A stretch of DNA of 64,000 nucleotides from Ranitomeya variabilis (GCF_051348905.1 NC_135238.1:92379988-92443987), one strand, 5' to 3'. Numbered from the stretch's first letter, positions 43,074-54,736 are shown. The notes: generated by a model not told the origin, from the letters alone. Numbers and translations: made by a program.

Positions 43074-43147
43074 GGCACTGTGGCTTAGTTGGTTAAAGCG
43101 CCTGTCTTGTAAACAGGAGACCCTGAGTTCGAATCTCAGCAGTGCCT
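43074..43147 (+). tRNA. tRNA-Thr-TGT: tRNA-Thr(TGT), intact (class c)
   Basis: Same as 37195-37268, its partner 5879 bp upstream. Confidence 0.92.
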
Positions 43148-43265
43148 TGTTTCCATCATCTCACAAACTTGCCATGGCTACGTCTCTACTGATAGTGAGA
43201 TTAAGAGTTTCTTCTGCATAAGAAATGAACCAGTGCTCAGGTTTCAATACATGTTGTAAGCATGT

Positions 43266-43339
43266 GACCCTGTGGCTTAGTTGGTTAAAGCACCTGTCTT
43301 GTAAACGTTAGACCCTGAGTTCAAATCTCAGCAGTGCTT
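43266..43339 (+). pseudogene. tRNA-Thr(TGT)-like, class d
   Basis: ACGTT form; partner of 37387. Confidence 0.6.
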
Positions 43340-43407
43340 TGTTTTCATCATCTCAGAAACAAACCTCCTATCTTTTCTATCATACCTACTCTGTATCGTA
43401 AGCATGT

Positions 43408-43481
43408 GGCGCTGCGGCTTAGTTGGTTAAAGCGCCTGTGTTGTAAACAGGAGACACTGAGTTTGAATCTTAGCAGTGCCT
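43408..43481 (+). pseudogene. tRNA-Thr(TGT)-like, class e
   Basis: GTTGTAA loop; partner of 37529. Confidence 0.6.
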
Positions 43482-43966
43482 TGTTTCCATCATCTCACAA
43501 ACTTGCCATGGCTACGTCTCTACTGATAGTGCAATTGTGAGATTGAGAGTTTCTTCTCCATAAGAAATGAACCAGTGCTCAGGTTTTAATGCATGTGGCT
43601 TAGTTGGTTAAGGCGACTGTCTTGTAAACAAGAGACACTGAGTTGAAATCTCAGCAGTGCTTTGTTTTCATCATCTCAGAAACAAACTTCCTATCTTTTC
43701 AATCATTCCTAATGTTTCCTACTTTTGTCCTTGCCGTGGCATTCCTTCTATCTGCCTATTCTGTATCATAAGCATGTGGAACTGTGGCTTAGTTGGTTAA
43801 AGCGCCTGTCTTGTAAACAAGAGACACTGAGTTGAAATCTCAGCAGTGCTTTGTTTTCATCATCTCAGAAACAAACTTCCTATCTTTTCAATCATTCCTA
43901 ATGTTTCCTACTTTTGTCCTTGCCGTGGCATTCCTTCTATCTGCATATTCTGTATCATAAGCATGT

Positions 43967-44040
43967 GGCACTGTGGCTTAGTTGGTTAAAGCGCCTGTCT
44001 TGTAAACAGGAGACCCTGAGTTCGAATCTCAGCAGTGCCT
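43967..44040 (+). tRNA. tRNA-Thr-TGT: tRNA-Thr(TGT), intact (class c)
   Basis: Same tRNA as 36628-36701. Confidence 0.92.
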
Positions 44041-44547
44041 TGTTTCCATCATTATCTCACAAACTTGCCATGGCTACGTCTCTACTGATAGTGCAATTGT
44101 GAGATTGAGAGTTTCTTCTGCATAAGAAATGAACCAGTGCTCAGGTTTTAATACATGTGGTAAGCATGTGACCCTGTGGCTTAGTTGGTTAAGGCGACTG
44201 TCTTGTAAACAAGAGACACTGAGTTGAAATCTCAGCAGTGCTTTGTTTTCATCATCTCAGAAACAAACTTCCTATCTTTTCAATCATTCCTAATGTTTCC
44301 TACTTTTGTCCTTGCCGTGGCATTCCTTCTATCTGCCTATTCTGTATCATAAGCATGTGGAACTGTGGCTTAGTTGGTTAAAGCGCCTGTCTTGTAAACA
44401 AGAGACACTGAGTTGAAATCTCAGCAGTGCTTTGTTTTCATCATCTCAGAAACAAACTTCCTATCTTTTCAATCATTCCTAATGTTTAATACTTTTGTCC
44501 TTGCCGTGGCATTCCTTTTATCTGCTTATTCTGTATCATAAGCATGT

Positions 44548-44621
44548 GGCACTGTGGCTTAGTTGGTTAAAGCGCCTGTCTTGTAAACAGGAGACCCTGA
44601 GTTCGAATCTCAGCAGTGCCT
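44548..44621 (+). tRNA. tRNA-Thr-TGT: tRNA-Thr(TGT), intact (class c)
   Basis: Same tRNA as 36628-36701; recurs at 45986 through the 1438-bp duplication. Confidence 0.92.
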
Positions 44622-44739
44622 TGTTTCCATCATCTCACAAACTTGCCATGGCTACGTCTCTACTGATAGTGAGATTAAGAGTTTCTTCTGCATAAGAAAT
44701 GAACCAGTGCTCAGGTTTCAATACTTGTTGTAAGCATGT

Positions 44740-44813
44740 GACCCTGTGGCTTAGTTGGTTAAAGCACCTGTCTTGTAAACGTTAGACCCTGAGTTCAAAT
44801 CTCAGCAGTGCTT
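44740..44813 (+). pseudogene. tRNA-Thr(TGT)-like, class d
   Basis: ACGTT form; partner of 38861. Confidence 0.6.
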
Positions 44814-44881
44814 TGTTTTCATCATCTCAGAAACAAACCTCCTATCTTTTCTATCATGCCTACTCTGTATCGTAAGCATGT

Positions 44882-44955
44882 GGTGCTGCGGCTTAGTTGG
44901 TTAAAGCGCCTGTGTTGTAAACAGGAGACACTGAGTTTGAATCTCAGCAGTGCCT
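44882..44955 (+). pseudogene. tRNA-Thr(TGT)-like, class e
   Basis: GTTGTAA loop; partner of 39003. Confidence 0.6.
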
Positions 44956-45084
44956 TGTTTCCATCATTATCTCACAAACTTGCCATGGCTACATCTCTAC
45001 TGATAGTGCAATTGTGAGATTAAGAGTTTCTTCTGCATAAGAAATGAACCAGTGCTCAGGTTTTAATGCATGTTGTAAGCATGT

Positions 45085-45158
45085 GACCCTGTGGCTTAGT
45101 TGGTTAAAGCACCTGTCTTGTAAACGTGAGATCCTGAGTTCAAATCTCAGCAGTGCTT
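45085..45158 (+). pseudogene. tRNA-Thr(TGT)-like, class d
   Basis: ACGTG/GATCC form; partner of 39206. Confidence 0.6.
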
Positions 45159-45273
45159 TGTTTTCATCATCTCAGAAACAAACTTCCTATCTTTTCAATC
45201 ATTCCTAATGTTTCCTACTTTTGCCCTTGCCGTGGCATTCCTTCTATCTGCCTATTCTGTCTCATAAGCAAGT

Positions 45274-45347
45274 GGCACTGTGGCTTAGTTGGTTAAAGCA
45301 CCTGTCTTGTAAACGTGAGACCCTGAGTTCAAATCTCAGCAGTGCTT
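45274..45347 (+). tRNA. tRNA-Thr-TGT: tRNA-Thr(TGT), c/d hybrid
   Basis: GGCACTG start with the d-type 3' half: anticodon stem CCTGT/ACGTG (one mismatch, one wobble), TTCAAAT, CAGTGCT, and TTTT 2 nt downstream. Confidence 0.65.
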
Positions 45348-45415
45348 TGTTTTCATCATCTCAGAAACAAACCTCCTATCTTTTCTATCATGCCTACTCT
45401 GTATCGTAAGCATGT

Positions 45416-45489
45416 GGCGCTGTGGCTTAGTTAGTTAAAGCGCCTGTCTTGTAAACAGGAGACACTGAGTTTGAATCTCAGCAGTTCTT
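45416..45489 (+). pseudogene. tRNA-Thr(TGT)-like, class e
   Basis: TTAG D loop and CAGTTCT end as 40641. Confidence 0.6.
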
Positions 45490-45985
45490 TGTTTCCATCA
45501 TCATCTCACAAATTTACCATGGCTACGTCTCTACTGATAGTGCAATTGTGAGATTAAGAGTTTCTTCTGCATAATAAATGAACCAGTGCTCAGGTTTTAA
45601 TGCATGTGACCCTGTGGCTTAGTTGGTTAAGGCGACTGTCTTGTAAACAAGAGACACTGAGTTGAAATCTCAGCAGTGCTTTGTTTTCATCATCTCAGAA
45701 ACAAACTTCCTATCTTTTCAATCATTCCTAATGTTTCCTACTTTTGTCCTTGCCGTGGCATTCCTTCTATCTGCCTATTCTGTATCATAAGCATGTGGAA
45801 CTGTGGCTTAGTTGGTTAAAGCGCCTGTCTTGTAAACAAGAGACACTGAGTTGAAATCTCAGCAGTGCTTTGTTTTCATCATCTCAGAAACAAACTTCCT
45901 ATCTTTTCAATCATTCCTAATGTTTAATACTTTTGTCCTTGCCGTGGCATTCCTTTTATCTGCTTATTCTGTATCATAAGCATGT

Positions 45986-46059
45986 GGCACTGTGGCTTAG
46001 TTGGTTAAAGCGCCTGTCTTGTAAACAGGAGACCCTGAGTTCGAATCTCAGCAGTGCCT
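45986..46059 (+). tRNA. tRNA-Thr-TGT: tRNA-Thr(TGT), intact (class c)
   Basis: Same tRNA as 36628-36701. Confidence 0.92.
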
Positions 46060-46177
46060 TGTTTCCATCATCTCACAAACTTGCCATGGCTACGTCTCTA
46101 CTGATAGTGAGATTAAGAGTTTCTTCTGCATAAGAAATGAACCAGTGCTCAGGTTTCAATACTTGTTGTAAGCATGT

Positions 46178-46251
46178 GACCCTGTGGCTTAGTTGGTTAA
46201 AGCACCTGTCTTGTAAACGTTAGACCCTGAGTTCAAATCTCAGCAGTGCTT
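46178..46251 (+). pseudogene. tRNA-Thr(TGT)-like, class d
   Basis: ACGTT form; partner of 44740. Confidence 0.6.
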
Positions 46252-46319
46252 TGTTTTCATCATCTCAGAAACAAACCTCCTATCTTTTCTATCATGCCTA
46301 CTCTGTATCGTAAGCATGT

Positions 46320-46393
46320 GGTGCTGCGGCTTAGTTGGTTAAAGCGCCTGTGTTGTAAACAGGAGACACTGAGTTTGAATCTCAGCAGTGCCT
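46320..46393 (+). pseudogene. tRNA-Thr(TGT)-like, class e
   Basis: GTTGTAA loop; partner of 44882. Confidence 0.6.
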
Positions 46394-46522
46394 TGTTTCC
46401 ATCATTATCTCACAAACTTGCCATGGCTACGTCTCTACTGATAGTGCAATTGTGAGATTAAGAGTTTCTTCTGCATAAGAAATGAACCAGTGCTCAGGTT
46501 TTAATGCATGTTGTAAGCATGT

Positions 46523-46596
46523 GACCCTGTGGCTTAGTTGGTTAAAGCACCTGTCTTGTAAACGTGAGATCCTGAGTTCAAATCTCAGCAGTGCTT
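46523..46596 (+). pseudogene. tRNA-Thr(TGT)-like, class d
   Basis: ACGTG/GATCC form; partner of 45085. Confidence 0.6.
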
Positions 46597-46711
46597 TGTT
46601 TTCATCATCTCAGAAACAAACTTCCTATCTTTTCAATCATTCCTAATGTTTCCTACTTTTGCCCTTGCCGTGGCATTCCTTCTATCTGCCTATTCTGTCT
46701 CATAAGCAAGT

Positions 46712-46785
46712 GGCACTGTGGCTTAGTTGGTTAAAGCACCTGTCTTGTAAACGTGAGACCCTGAGTTCAAATCTCAGCAGTGCTT
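46712..46785 (+). tRNA. tRNA-Thr-TGT: tRNA-Thr(TGT), c/d hybrid
   Basis: Same hybrid as 45274-45347, 1438 bp on. Confidence 0.65.
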
Positions 46786-46853
46786 TGTTTTCATCATCTC
46801 AGAAACAAACCTCCTATCTTTTCTATCATGCCTACTCTGTATCGTAAGCATGT

Positions 46854-46927
46854 GGCGCTGTGGCTTAGTTGGTTAAAGCGCCTGTCTTGTAAACAGGAGA
46901 CACTGAGTTTGAATCTCAGCAGTTCTT
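46854..46927 (+). pseudogene. tRNA-Thr(TGT)-like, class e
   Basis: As 42126. Confidence 0.6.
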
Positions 46928-47234
46928 TGTTTCCATCATCATCTCACAAATTTACCATGGCTACGTCTCTACTGATAGTGCAATTGTGAGATTAAGAGTT
47001 TCTTCTGCATAAGAAATGAACCAGTGCTCAGGTTTTAATGCATGTGACCCTGTGGCTTAGTTGGTTAAGGCGACTGTCTTGTAAACAAGAGACACTGAGT
47101 TGAAATCTCAGCAGTGCTTTGTTTTCATCATCTCAGAAACAAACTTCCTATCTTTTCAATCATTCCTAATGTTTCCTACTTTTGTCCTTGCCGTGGCATT
47201 CCTTCTATCTGCATATTCTGTATCATAAGCATGT

Positions 47235-47308
47235 GGCACTGTGGCTTAGTTGGTTAAAGCGCCTGTCTTGTAAACAGGAGACCCTGAGTTCGAATCTCAG
47301 CAGTGCCT
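47235..47308 (+). tRNA. tRNA-Thr-TGT: tRNA-Thr(TGT), intact (class c)
   Basis: Same tRNA as 36628-36701. Confidence 0.92.
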
Positions 47309-48182
47309 TGTTTCCATCATTATCTCACAAACTTGCCATGGCTACGTCTCTACTGATAGTGCAATTGTGAGATTAAGAGTTTCTTCTGCATAAGAAATGA
47401 ACCAGTGCTCAGGTTTTAATGCATGTGACCCTGTGGCTTAGTTGGTTAAGGCAACTGTCTTGTAAACAAGAGACACTGAGTTGAAATCTCAGCAGTGCTT
47501 TGTTTTCATCATCTCAGAAACAAACTTCCTATCTTTTCAATCATTCCTAATGTTTCCTACTTTTGTCCTTGCCGTGGCATTCCTTCTATCTGCCTATTCT
47601 GTATCATAAGCATGTGGAACTGTGGCTTAGTTGGTTAAAGCGCCTATCTTGTAAACAAGAGACACTGAGTTGAAATCTCAGCAGTGCTTTGTTTTCATCA
47701 TCTCAGAAACAAACTTCCTATCTTTTCAATCATTCCTAATGTTTCCTACTTTTGTCCTTGCCGTGGCATTCCTTCTATCTGCCTATTCTGTATCATAAGC
47801 ATGTGGAACTGTGGCTTAGTTGGTTAAAGCGCCTATCTTGTAAACAAGAGACACTGAGTTGAAATCTCAGCAGTGCTTTGTTTTCATCATCTCAGAAACA
47901 AACTTCCTATCTTTTCAATCATTCCTAATGTTTCCTACTTTTGTCCTTGCCGTGGCATTCCTTCTATCTGCCTATTCTGTATCATAAGCATGTGGAACTG
48001 TGGCTTAGTTGGTTAAAGCGCCTATCTTGTAAACAAGAGACACTGAGTTGAAATCTCAGCAGTGCTTTGTTTTCATCATCTCAGAAACAAACTTCCTATC
48101 TTTTCAATCATTCCTAATGTTTCCTACTTTTGTCCTTGCCGTGGCATTCCTTCTATCTGCCTATTCTGTATCATAAGCATGT

Positions 48183-48256
48183 GGCACTGTGGCTTAGTTG
48201 GTTAAAGCACCTGTCTTGTAAACCGGAGACCCTGAGTTCAAATCTCAGCAGTGCCT
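48183..48256 (+). tRNA. tRNA-Thr-TGT: tRNA-Thr(TGT), class c with anticodon-stem mismatch
   Basis: ACCGG form as 41781; downstream spacer has CTGATATTGC instead of CTGATAGTGC. Confidence 0.75.
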
Positions 48257-48752
48257 TGTTTCCATCATTATCTCACAAACTTGCCATGGCTACGTCTCTA
48301 CTGATATTGCAATTGTGAGATTAAGAGTTTTTTCTGCATAAGAAATGAACCAGTGCTCAGGTTTTAATGCATGTGACCCTGTGGCTTAGTTGGTTAAGGC
48401 AACTGTCTTGTAAACAAGAGACACTGAGTTGAAATCTCAGCAGTGCTTTGTTTTCATCATCTCAGAAACAAACTTCCTATCTTTTCAATCATTCCTAATG
48501 TTTCCTACTTTTGTCCTTGCCGTGGCATTCCTTCTATCTGCCTATTCTGTATCATAAGCATGTGGAACTGTGGCTTAGTTGGTTAAAGCGCCTATCTTGT
48601 AAACAAGAGACACTGAGTTGAAATCTCAGCAGTGCTTTGTTTTCATCATCTCAGAAACAAACTTCCTATCTTTTCAATCATTCCTAATGTTTCCTACTTT
48701 TGTCCTTGCCGTGGCATTCCTTCTATCTGCCTATTCTGTATCATAAGCATGT

Positions 48753-48826
48753 GGCACTGTGGCTTAGTTGGTTAAAGCACCTGTCTTGTAAACCGGAGAC
48801 CCTGAGTTCAAATCTCAGCAGTGCCT
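48753..48826 (+). tRNA. tRNA-Thr-TGT: tRNA-Thr(TGT), class c with anticodon-stem mismatch
   Basis: ACCGG form as 41781. Confidence 0.75.
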
Positions 48827-48955
48827 TGTTTCCATCATCATCTCACAAACTTGCCATGGCTACGTCTCTACTGATAGTGCAATTGTGAGATTAAGAGTTT
48901 CTTCTGCATAAGAAATGAACCAGTGCTCAGGTTTCAATACATGTTGTAAGCATGT

Positions 48956-49029
48956 GACCCTGTGGCTTAGTTGGTTAAAGCACCTGTCTTGTAAACGTGA
49001 GACCCTGAGTTCAAATCTCAGCAGTGCTT
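48956..49029 (+). pseudogene. tRNA-Thr(TGT)-like, class d
   Basis: ACGTG form. Confidence 0.6.
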
Positions 49030-49097
49030 TGTTTTCATCATCTCAGAAACAAACCTCCTATCTTTTCTATCATGCATACTCTGTATCGTAAGCATGT

Positions 49098-49171
49098 GGC
49101 GCTGTGGCTTAGTTGGTTAAAGCGCCTGTCTTGTAAACAGGAGACACTGAGTTTGAATCTCAGCAGTTCTT
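49098..49171 (+). pseudogene. tRNA-Thr(TGT)-like, class e
   Basis: As 42126. Confidence 0.6.
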
Positions 49172-49478
49172 TGTTTCCATCATCATCTCACAAATTTACC
49201 ATGGCTACGTCTCTACTGATAGTGCAATTGTGAGATTAAGAGTTTCTTCTGCATAATAAATGAACCAGTGCTCAGGTTTTAATGCATGTGACCCTGTGGC
49301 TTAGTTGGTTAAGGCGACTGTCTTGTAAACAAGAGACACTGAGTTGAAATCTCAGCAGTGCTTTGTTTTCATCATCTCAGAAACAAAATTCCTATCTTTT
49401 CAATCATTCCTAATGTTTCCTACTTTTGTCCTTGCCGTGGCATTCCTTCTATCTGCATATTCTGTATCATAAGCATGT

Positions 49479-49552
49479 GGCACTGTGGCTTAGTTGGTTA
49501 AAGCGCCTGTCTTGTAAACAGGAGACCCTGAGTTCGAATCTCAGCAGTGCCT
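49479..49552 (+). tRNA. tRNA-Thr-TGT: tRNA-Thr(TGT), intact (class c)
   Basis: Same tRNA as 36628-36701. Confidence 0.92.
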
Positions 49553-50048
49553 TGTTTCCATCATTATCTCACAAACTTGCCATGGCTACGTCTCTACTGA
49601 TAGTGCAATTGTGAGATTAAGAGTTTCTTCTGCATAAGAAATGAACCAGTGCTCAGGTTTTAATGCATGTGACCCTGTGGCTTAGTTGGTTAAGGCAACT
49701 GTCTTGTAAACAAGAGACACTGAGTTGAAATCTCAGCAGTGCTTTGTTTTCATCATCTCAGAAACAAACTTCCTATCTTTTCAATCATTCCTAATGTTTC
49801 CTACTTTTGTCCTTGCCGTGGCATTCCTTCTATCTGCCTATTCTGTATCATAAGCATGTGGAACTGTGGCTTAGTTGGTTAAAGGGCCTGTCTTGTAAAC
49901 AAGAGACACTGAGTTGAAATCTCAGCAGTGCTTTGTTTTCATCATCTCAGAAACAAACTTCCTATCTTTTCAATCATTCCTAATGTTTCCTACTTTTGTC
50001 CTTGCCGTGGCATTCCTTCTATCTGCCTATTCTGTATCATAAGCATGT

Positions 50049-50122
50049 GGCACTGTGGCTTAGTTGGTTAAAGCACCTGTCTTGTAAACCGGAGACCCTG
50101 AGTTCAAATCTCAGCAGTGCCT
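50049..50122 (+). tRNA. tRNA-Thr-TGT: tRNA-Thr(TGT), class c with anticodon-stem mismatch
   Basis: ACCGG form as 41781. Confidence 0.75.
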
Positions 50123-50429
50123 TGTTTCCATCATCATCTCACAAACTTGCCATGGCTACGTCTCTACTGATAGTGCAATTGTGAGATTAAGAGTTTCTTC
50201 TGCATAAGAAATGAACCAGTGCTCAGGTTTTAATGCATGTGACCCTGTGGCTTAGTTGGTTAAGGCAACTGTCTTGTAAACAAGAGACACTGAGTTGAAA
50301 TCTCAGCAGTGCTTTGTTTTCATCATCTCAGAAACAAACTTCCTATCTTTTCAATCATTCCTAATGTTTCCTACTTTTGTCCTTGCCGTGGCATTCCTTC
50401 TATCTGCCTATTCTGTATCATAAGCATGT

Positions 50430-50503
50430 GGCACTGTGGCTTAGTTGGTTAAAGCACCTGTCTTGTAAACCGGAGACCCTGAGTTCAAATCTCAGCAGTG
50501 CCT
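50430..50503 (+). tRNA. tRNA-Thr-TGT: tRNA-Thr(TGT), class c with anticodon-stem mismatch
   Basis: ACCGG form as 41781; follows an a copy directly with no b between. Confidence 0.75.
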
Positions 50504-50632
50504 TGTTTCCATCATCATCTCACAAACTTGCCATGGCTACGTCTCTACTGATAGTGCAATTGTGAGATTAAGAGTTTCTTCTGCATAAGAAATGAACCAG
50601 TGCTCAGGTTTCAATACATGTTGTAAGCATGT

Positions 50633-50706
50633 GACCCTGTGGCTTAGTTGGTTAAAGCACCTGTCTTGTAAACGTGAGACCCTGAGTTCAAATCTCAGCA
50701 GTGCTT
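50633..50706 (+). pseudogene. tRNA-Thr(TGT)-like, class d
   Basis: ACGTG form. Confidence 0.6.
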
Positions 50707-50774
50707 TGTTTTCATCATCTCAGAAACAAACCTCCTATCTTTTCTATCATGCCTACTCTGTATCGTAAGCATGT

Positions 50775-50848
50775 GGCGCTGTGGCTTAGTTGGTTAAAGC
50801 GCCTGTCTTGTAAACAGGAGACACTGAGTTTGAATCTCAGCAGTTCTT
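50775..50848 (+). pseudogene. tRNA-Thr(TGT)-like, class e
   Basis: As 42126. Confidence 0.6.
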
Positions 50849-51155
50849 TGTTTCCATCATCATCTCACAAATTTACCATGGCTACGTCTCTACTGATAGT
50901 GCAATTGTGAGACTAAGAGTTTCTTCTGCATAAGAAATGAACCAGTGCTCAGGTTTTAATGCATGTGACCCTGTGGCTTAGTTGGTTAAGGCGACTGTCT
51001 TGTAAACAAGAGACACTGAGTTGAAATCTCAGCAGTGCTTTGTTTTCATCATCTCAGAAACAAACTTCCTATCTTTTCAATCATTCCTAATGTTTCCTAC
51101 TTTTGTCCTTGCCGTGGCATTCCTTCTATCTGCATATTCTGTATCATAAGCATGT

Positions 51156-51229
51156 GGCACTGTGGCTTAGTTGGTTAAAGCGCCTGTCTTGTAAACAGGA
51201 GACCCTGAGTTCGAATCTCAGCAGTGCCT
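51156..51229 (+). tRNA. tRNA-Thr-TGT: tRNA-Thr(TGT), intact (class c)
   Basis: Same tRNA as 36628-36701. Confidence 0.92.
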
Positions 51230-51725
51230 TGTTTCCATCATTATCTCACAAACTTGCCATGGCTACGTCTCTACTGATAGTGCAATTGTGAGATTAAGAG
51301 TTTCTTCTGCATAAGAAATGAACCAGTGCTCAGGTTTTAATGCATGTGACCCTGTGGCTTAGTTGGTTAAGGCAACTGTCTTGTAAACAAGAGACACTGA
51401 GTTGAAATCTCAGCAGTGCTTTGTTTTCATCATCTCAGAAACAAACTTCCTATCTTTTCAATCATTCCTAATGTTTCCTACTTTTGTCCTTGCCGTGGCA
51501 TTCCTTCTATCTGCCTATTCTGTATCATAAGCATGTGGAACTGTGGCTTAGTTGGTTAAAGCGCCTATCTTGTAAACAAGAGACACTGAGTTGAAATCTC
51601 AGCAGTGCTTTGTTTTCATCATCTCAGAAACAAACTTCCTATCTTTTCAATCATTCCTAATGTTTCCTACTTTTGTCCTTGCCGTGGCATTCCTTCTATC
51701 TGCATATTCTGTATCATAAGCATGT

Positions 51726-51799
51726 GGCACTGTGGCTTAGTTGGTTAAAGCGCCTGTCTTGTAAACAGGAGACCCTGAGTTCGAATCTCAGCAGTGCCT
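51726..51799 (+). tRNA. tRNA-Thr-TGT: tRNA-Thr(TGT), intact (class c)
   Basis: Same tRNA as 36628-36701. Confidence 0.92.
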
Positions 51800-52862
51800 T
51801 GTTTCCATCATTATCTCACAAACTTGCCATGGCTACGTCTCTACTGATAGTGCAATTGTGAGATTAAGAGTTTCTTCTGCATAAGAAATGAACCAGTGCT
51901 CAGGTTTTAATGCATGTGACCCTGTGGCTTAGTTGGTTAAGGCAACTGTCTTGTAAACAAGAGACACTGAGTTGAAATCTCAGCAGTGCTTTGTTTTCAT
52001 CATCTCAGAAACAAACTTCCTATCTTTTCAATCATTCCTAATGTTTCCTACTTTTGTCCTTGCCGTGGCATTCCTTCTATCTGCCTATTCTGTATCATAA
52101 GCATGTGGAACTGTGGCTTAGTTGGTTAAAGCGCCTATCTTGTAAACAAGAGACACTGAGTTGAAATCTCAGCAGTGCTTTGTTTTCATCATCTCAGAAA
52201 CAAACTTCCTATCTTTTCAATCATTCCTAATGTTTCCTACTTTTGTCCTTGCCGTGGCATTCCTTCTATCTGCCTATTCTGTATCATAAGCATGTGGAAC
52301 TGTGGCTTAGTTGGTTAAAGCGCCTATCTTGTAAACAAGAGACACTGAGTTGAAATCTCAGCAGTGCTTTGTTTTCATCATCTCAGAAACAAACTTCCTA
52401 TCTTTTCAATCATTCCTAATGTTTCCTACTTTTGTCCTTGCCGTGGCATTCCTTCTATCTGCCTATTCTGTATCATAAGCATGTGGAACTGTGGCTTAGT
52501 TGGTTAAAGCGCCTATCTTGTAAACAAGAGACACTGAGTTGAAATCTCAGCAGTGCTTTGTTTTCATCATCTCAGAAACAAACTTCCTATCTTTTCAATC
52601 ATTCCTAATGTTTCCTACTTTTGTCCTTGCCGTGGCATTCCTTCTATCTGCCTATTCTGTATCATAAGCATGTGGAACTGTGGCTTAGTTGGTTAAAGCG
52701 CCTGTCTTGTAAACAAGAGACACTGAGTTGAAATCTCAGCAGTGCTTTGTTTTCATCATCTCAGAAACAAACTTCCTATCTTTTCAATCATTCTTAATGT
52801 TTCCTACTTTTGCCCTTGCCGTGGCATTCCTTCTATCTGCCTATTCTGTCTCATAAGCAAGT

Positions 52863-52936
52863 GGCACTGTGGCTTAGTTGGTTAAAGCACCTGTCTTGTA
52901 AACAGGAGACCCTGAGTTCAAATCTCAGCAGTGCCT
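52863..52936 (+). tRNA. tRNA-Thr-TGT: tRNA-Thr(TGT), intact, A26/TTCAAAT form
   Basis: All stems pair (GGCACTG/CAGTGCC, CCTGT/ACAGG). T loop TTCAAAT keeps the B-box consensus. 5' flank AAGCAAGT; no proximal TTTT. Preceded by four consecutive b units. Confidence 0.9.
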
Positions 52937-53065
52937 TGTTTCCATCATCATCTCACAAACTTGCCATGGCTACGTCTCTACTGATAGTGCAATTGTGAGA
53001 TTAAGAGTTTCTTCTGCATAAGAAATGAACCAGTGCTCAGGTTTCAATACATGTTGTAAGCATGT

Positions 53066-53139
53066 GACCCTGTGGCTTAGTTGGTTAAAGCACCTGTCTT
53101 GTAAACGTGAGACCCTGAGTTCAAATCTCAGCAGTGCTT
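53066..53139 (+). pseudogene. tRNA-Thr(TGT)-like, class d
   Basis: ACGTG form. Confidence 0.6.
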
Positions 53140-53207
53140 TGTTTTCATCATCTCAGAAACAAACCTCCTATCTTTTCTATCATGCCTACTCTGTATCGTA
53201 AGCATGT

Positions 53208-53281
53208 GGCGCTGTGGCTTAGTTGGTTAAAGCGCCTGTCTTGTAAACAGGAGACACTGAGTTTGAATCTCAGCAGTTCTT
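53208..53281 (+). pseudogene. tRNA-Thr(TGT)-like, class e
   Basis: As 42126. Confidence 0.6.
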
Positions 53282-54533
53282 TGTTTCCATCATCATCTCA
53301 CAAATTTACCATGGCTACGTCTCTACTGATAGTGCAATTGTGAGATTAAGAGTTTCTTCTGCATAAGAAATGAACCAGTGCTCAGGTTTTAATGCATGTG
53401 ACCCTGTGGCTTAGTTGGTTAAGGCGACTGTCTTGTAAACAAGAGACACTGAGTTGAAATCTCAGCAGTGCTTTGTTTTCATCATCTCAGAAACAAACTT
53501 CCTATCTTTTCAATCATTCCTAATGTTTCCTACTTTTGTCCTTGCCGTGGCATTCCTTCTATCTGCCTATTCTGTATCATAAGCATGTGGAACTGTGGCT
53601 TAGTTGGTTAAAGCGCCTATCTTGTAAACAAGAGACACTGAGTTGAAATCTCAGCAGTGCTTTGTTTTCATCATCTCAGAAACAAACTTCCTATCTTTTC
53701 AATCATTCCTAATGTTTCCTACTTTTGTCCTTGCCGTGGCATTCCTTCTATCTGCCTATTCTGTATCATAAGCATGTGGAACTGTGGCTTAGTTGGTTAA
53801 AGCGCCTATCTTGTAAACAAGAGACACTGAGTTGAAATCTCAGCAGTGCTTTGTTTTCATCATCTCAGAAACAAACTTCCTATCTTTTCAATCATTCCTA
53901 ATGTTTCCTACTTTTGTCCTTGCCGTGGCATTCCTTCTATCTGCCTATTCTGTATCATAAGCATGTGGAACTGTGGCTTAGTTGGTTAAAGCGCCTATCT
54001 TGTAAACAAGAGACACTGAGTTGAAATCTCAGCAGTGCTTTGTTTTCATCATCTCAGAAACAAACTTCCTATCTTTTCAATCATTCCTAATGTTTCCTAC
54101 TTTTGTCCTTGCCGTGGCATTCCTTCTATCTGCCTATTCTGTATCATAAGCATGTGGAACTGTGGCTTAGTTGGTTAAAGCGCCTGTCTTGTAAACAAGA
54201 GACACTGAGTTGAAATCTCAGCAGTGCTTTGTTTTCATCATCTCAGAAACAAACTTCCTATCTTTTCAATCATTCTTAATGTTTCCTACTTTTGCCCTTG
54301 CCGTGGCATTCCTTCTATCTGCCTATTCTGTCTCATAAGCAAGTGGCACTGTGGCTTAGTTGGTTAAAGCGCCTGTCTTGTAAACAAGAGACACTGAGTT
54401 GAAATCTCAGCAGTGCTTTGTTTTCATCATCTCAGAAACAAACTTCCTATCTTTTCAATCATTCTTAATGTTTCCTACTTTTGCCCTTGCCGTGGTATTC
54501 CTTCTATCTGCCTATTCTGTCTCATAAGCAAGT

Positions 54534-54607
54534 GGCACTGTGGCTTAGTTGGTTAAAGCACATGTCTTGTAAACAGGAGACCCTGAGTTCAAATCTCAGC
54601 AGTGCCT
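54534..54607 (+). tRNA. tRNA-Thr-TGT: tRNA-Thr(TGT), near-intact
   Basis: A26/TTCAAAT form with CATGT/ACAGG, one anticodon-stem mismatch (A28-G42). Confidence 0.8.
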
Positions 54608-54736
54608 TGTTTCCATCATCATCTCACAAACTTGCCATGGCTACGTCTCTACTGATAGTGCAATTGTGAGATTAAGAGTTTCTTCTGCATAAGAAATGAA
54701 CCAGTGCTCAGGTTTCAATACATGTTGTAAGCATGT

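Larger units (their letters stand above)
42440..45320 (+). repeat. Block duplication in array B, copy 2 (offset 5879 bp)
   Basis: Partner of the block at 36560-39440. Part of it (44170-45347) is copied again at 45608-46785, 1438 bp further on, so the duplications are nested. Confidence 0.88.
45608..46785 (+). repeat. Block duplication in array B (offset 1438 bp from 44170-45347)
   Basis: Copies a, b, c, d, e, d, c at 45608, 45797, 45986, 46178, 46320, 46523 and 46712 mirror those at 44170, 44359, 44548, 44740, 44882, 45085 and 45274. The following e copies (45416 and 46854) differ in the D loop, so the match ends there. Confidence 0.85.
48700..51610 (+). repeat. Block duplication in array B (offsets 8748 then 8937 bp to 57448-60550)
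   Basis: Copies 48753 to 50241 match 57501 to 58989 at 8748 bp. From 50430 to 51537 the partner offset becomes 8937 bp, exactly 189 bp more, because one extra b unit (59178) lies in the right copy. This is a visible gain or loss of a single unit. Confidence 0.85.
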
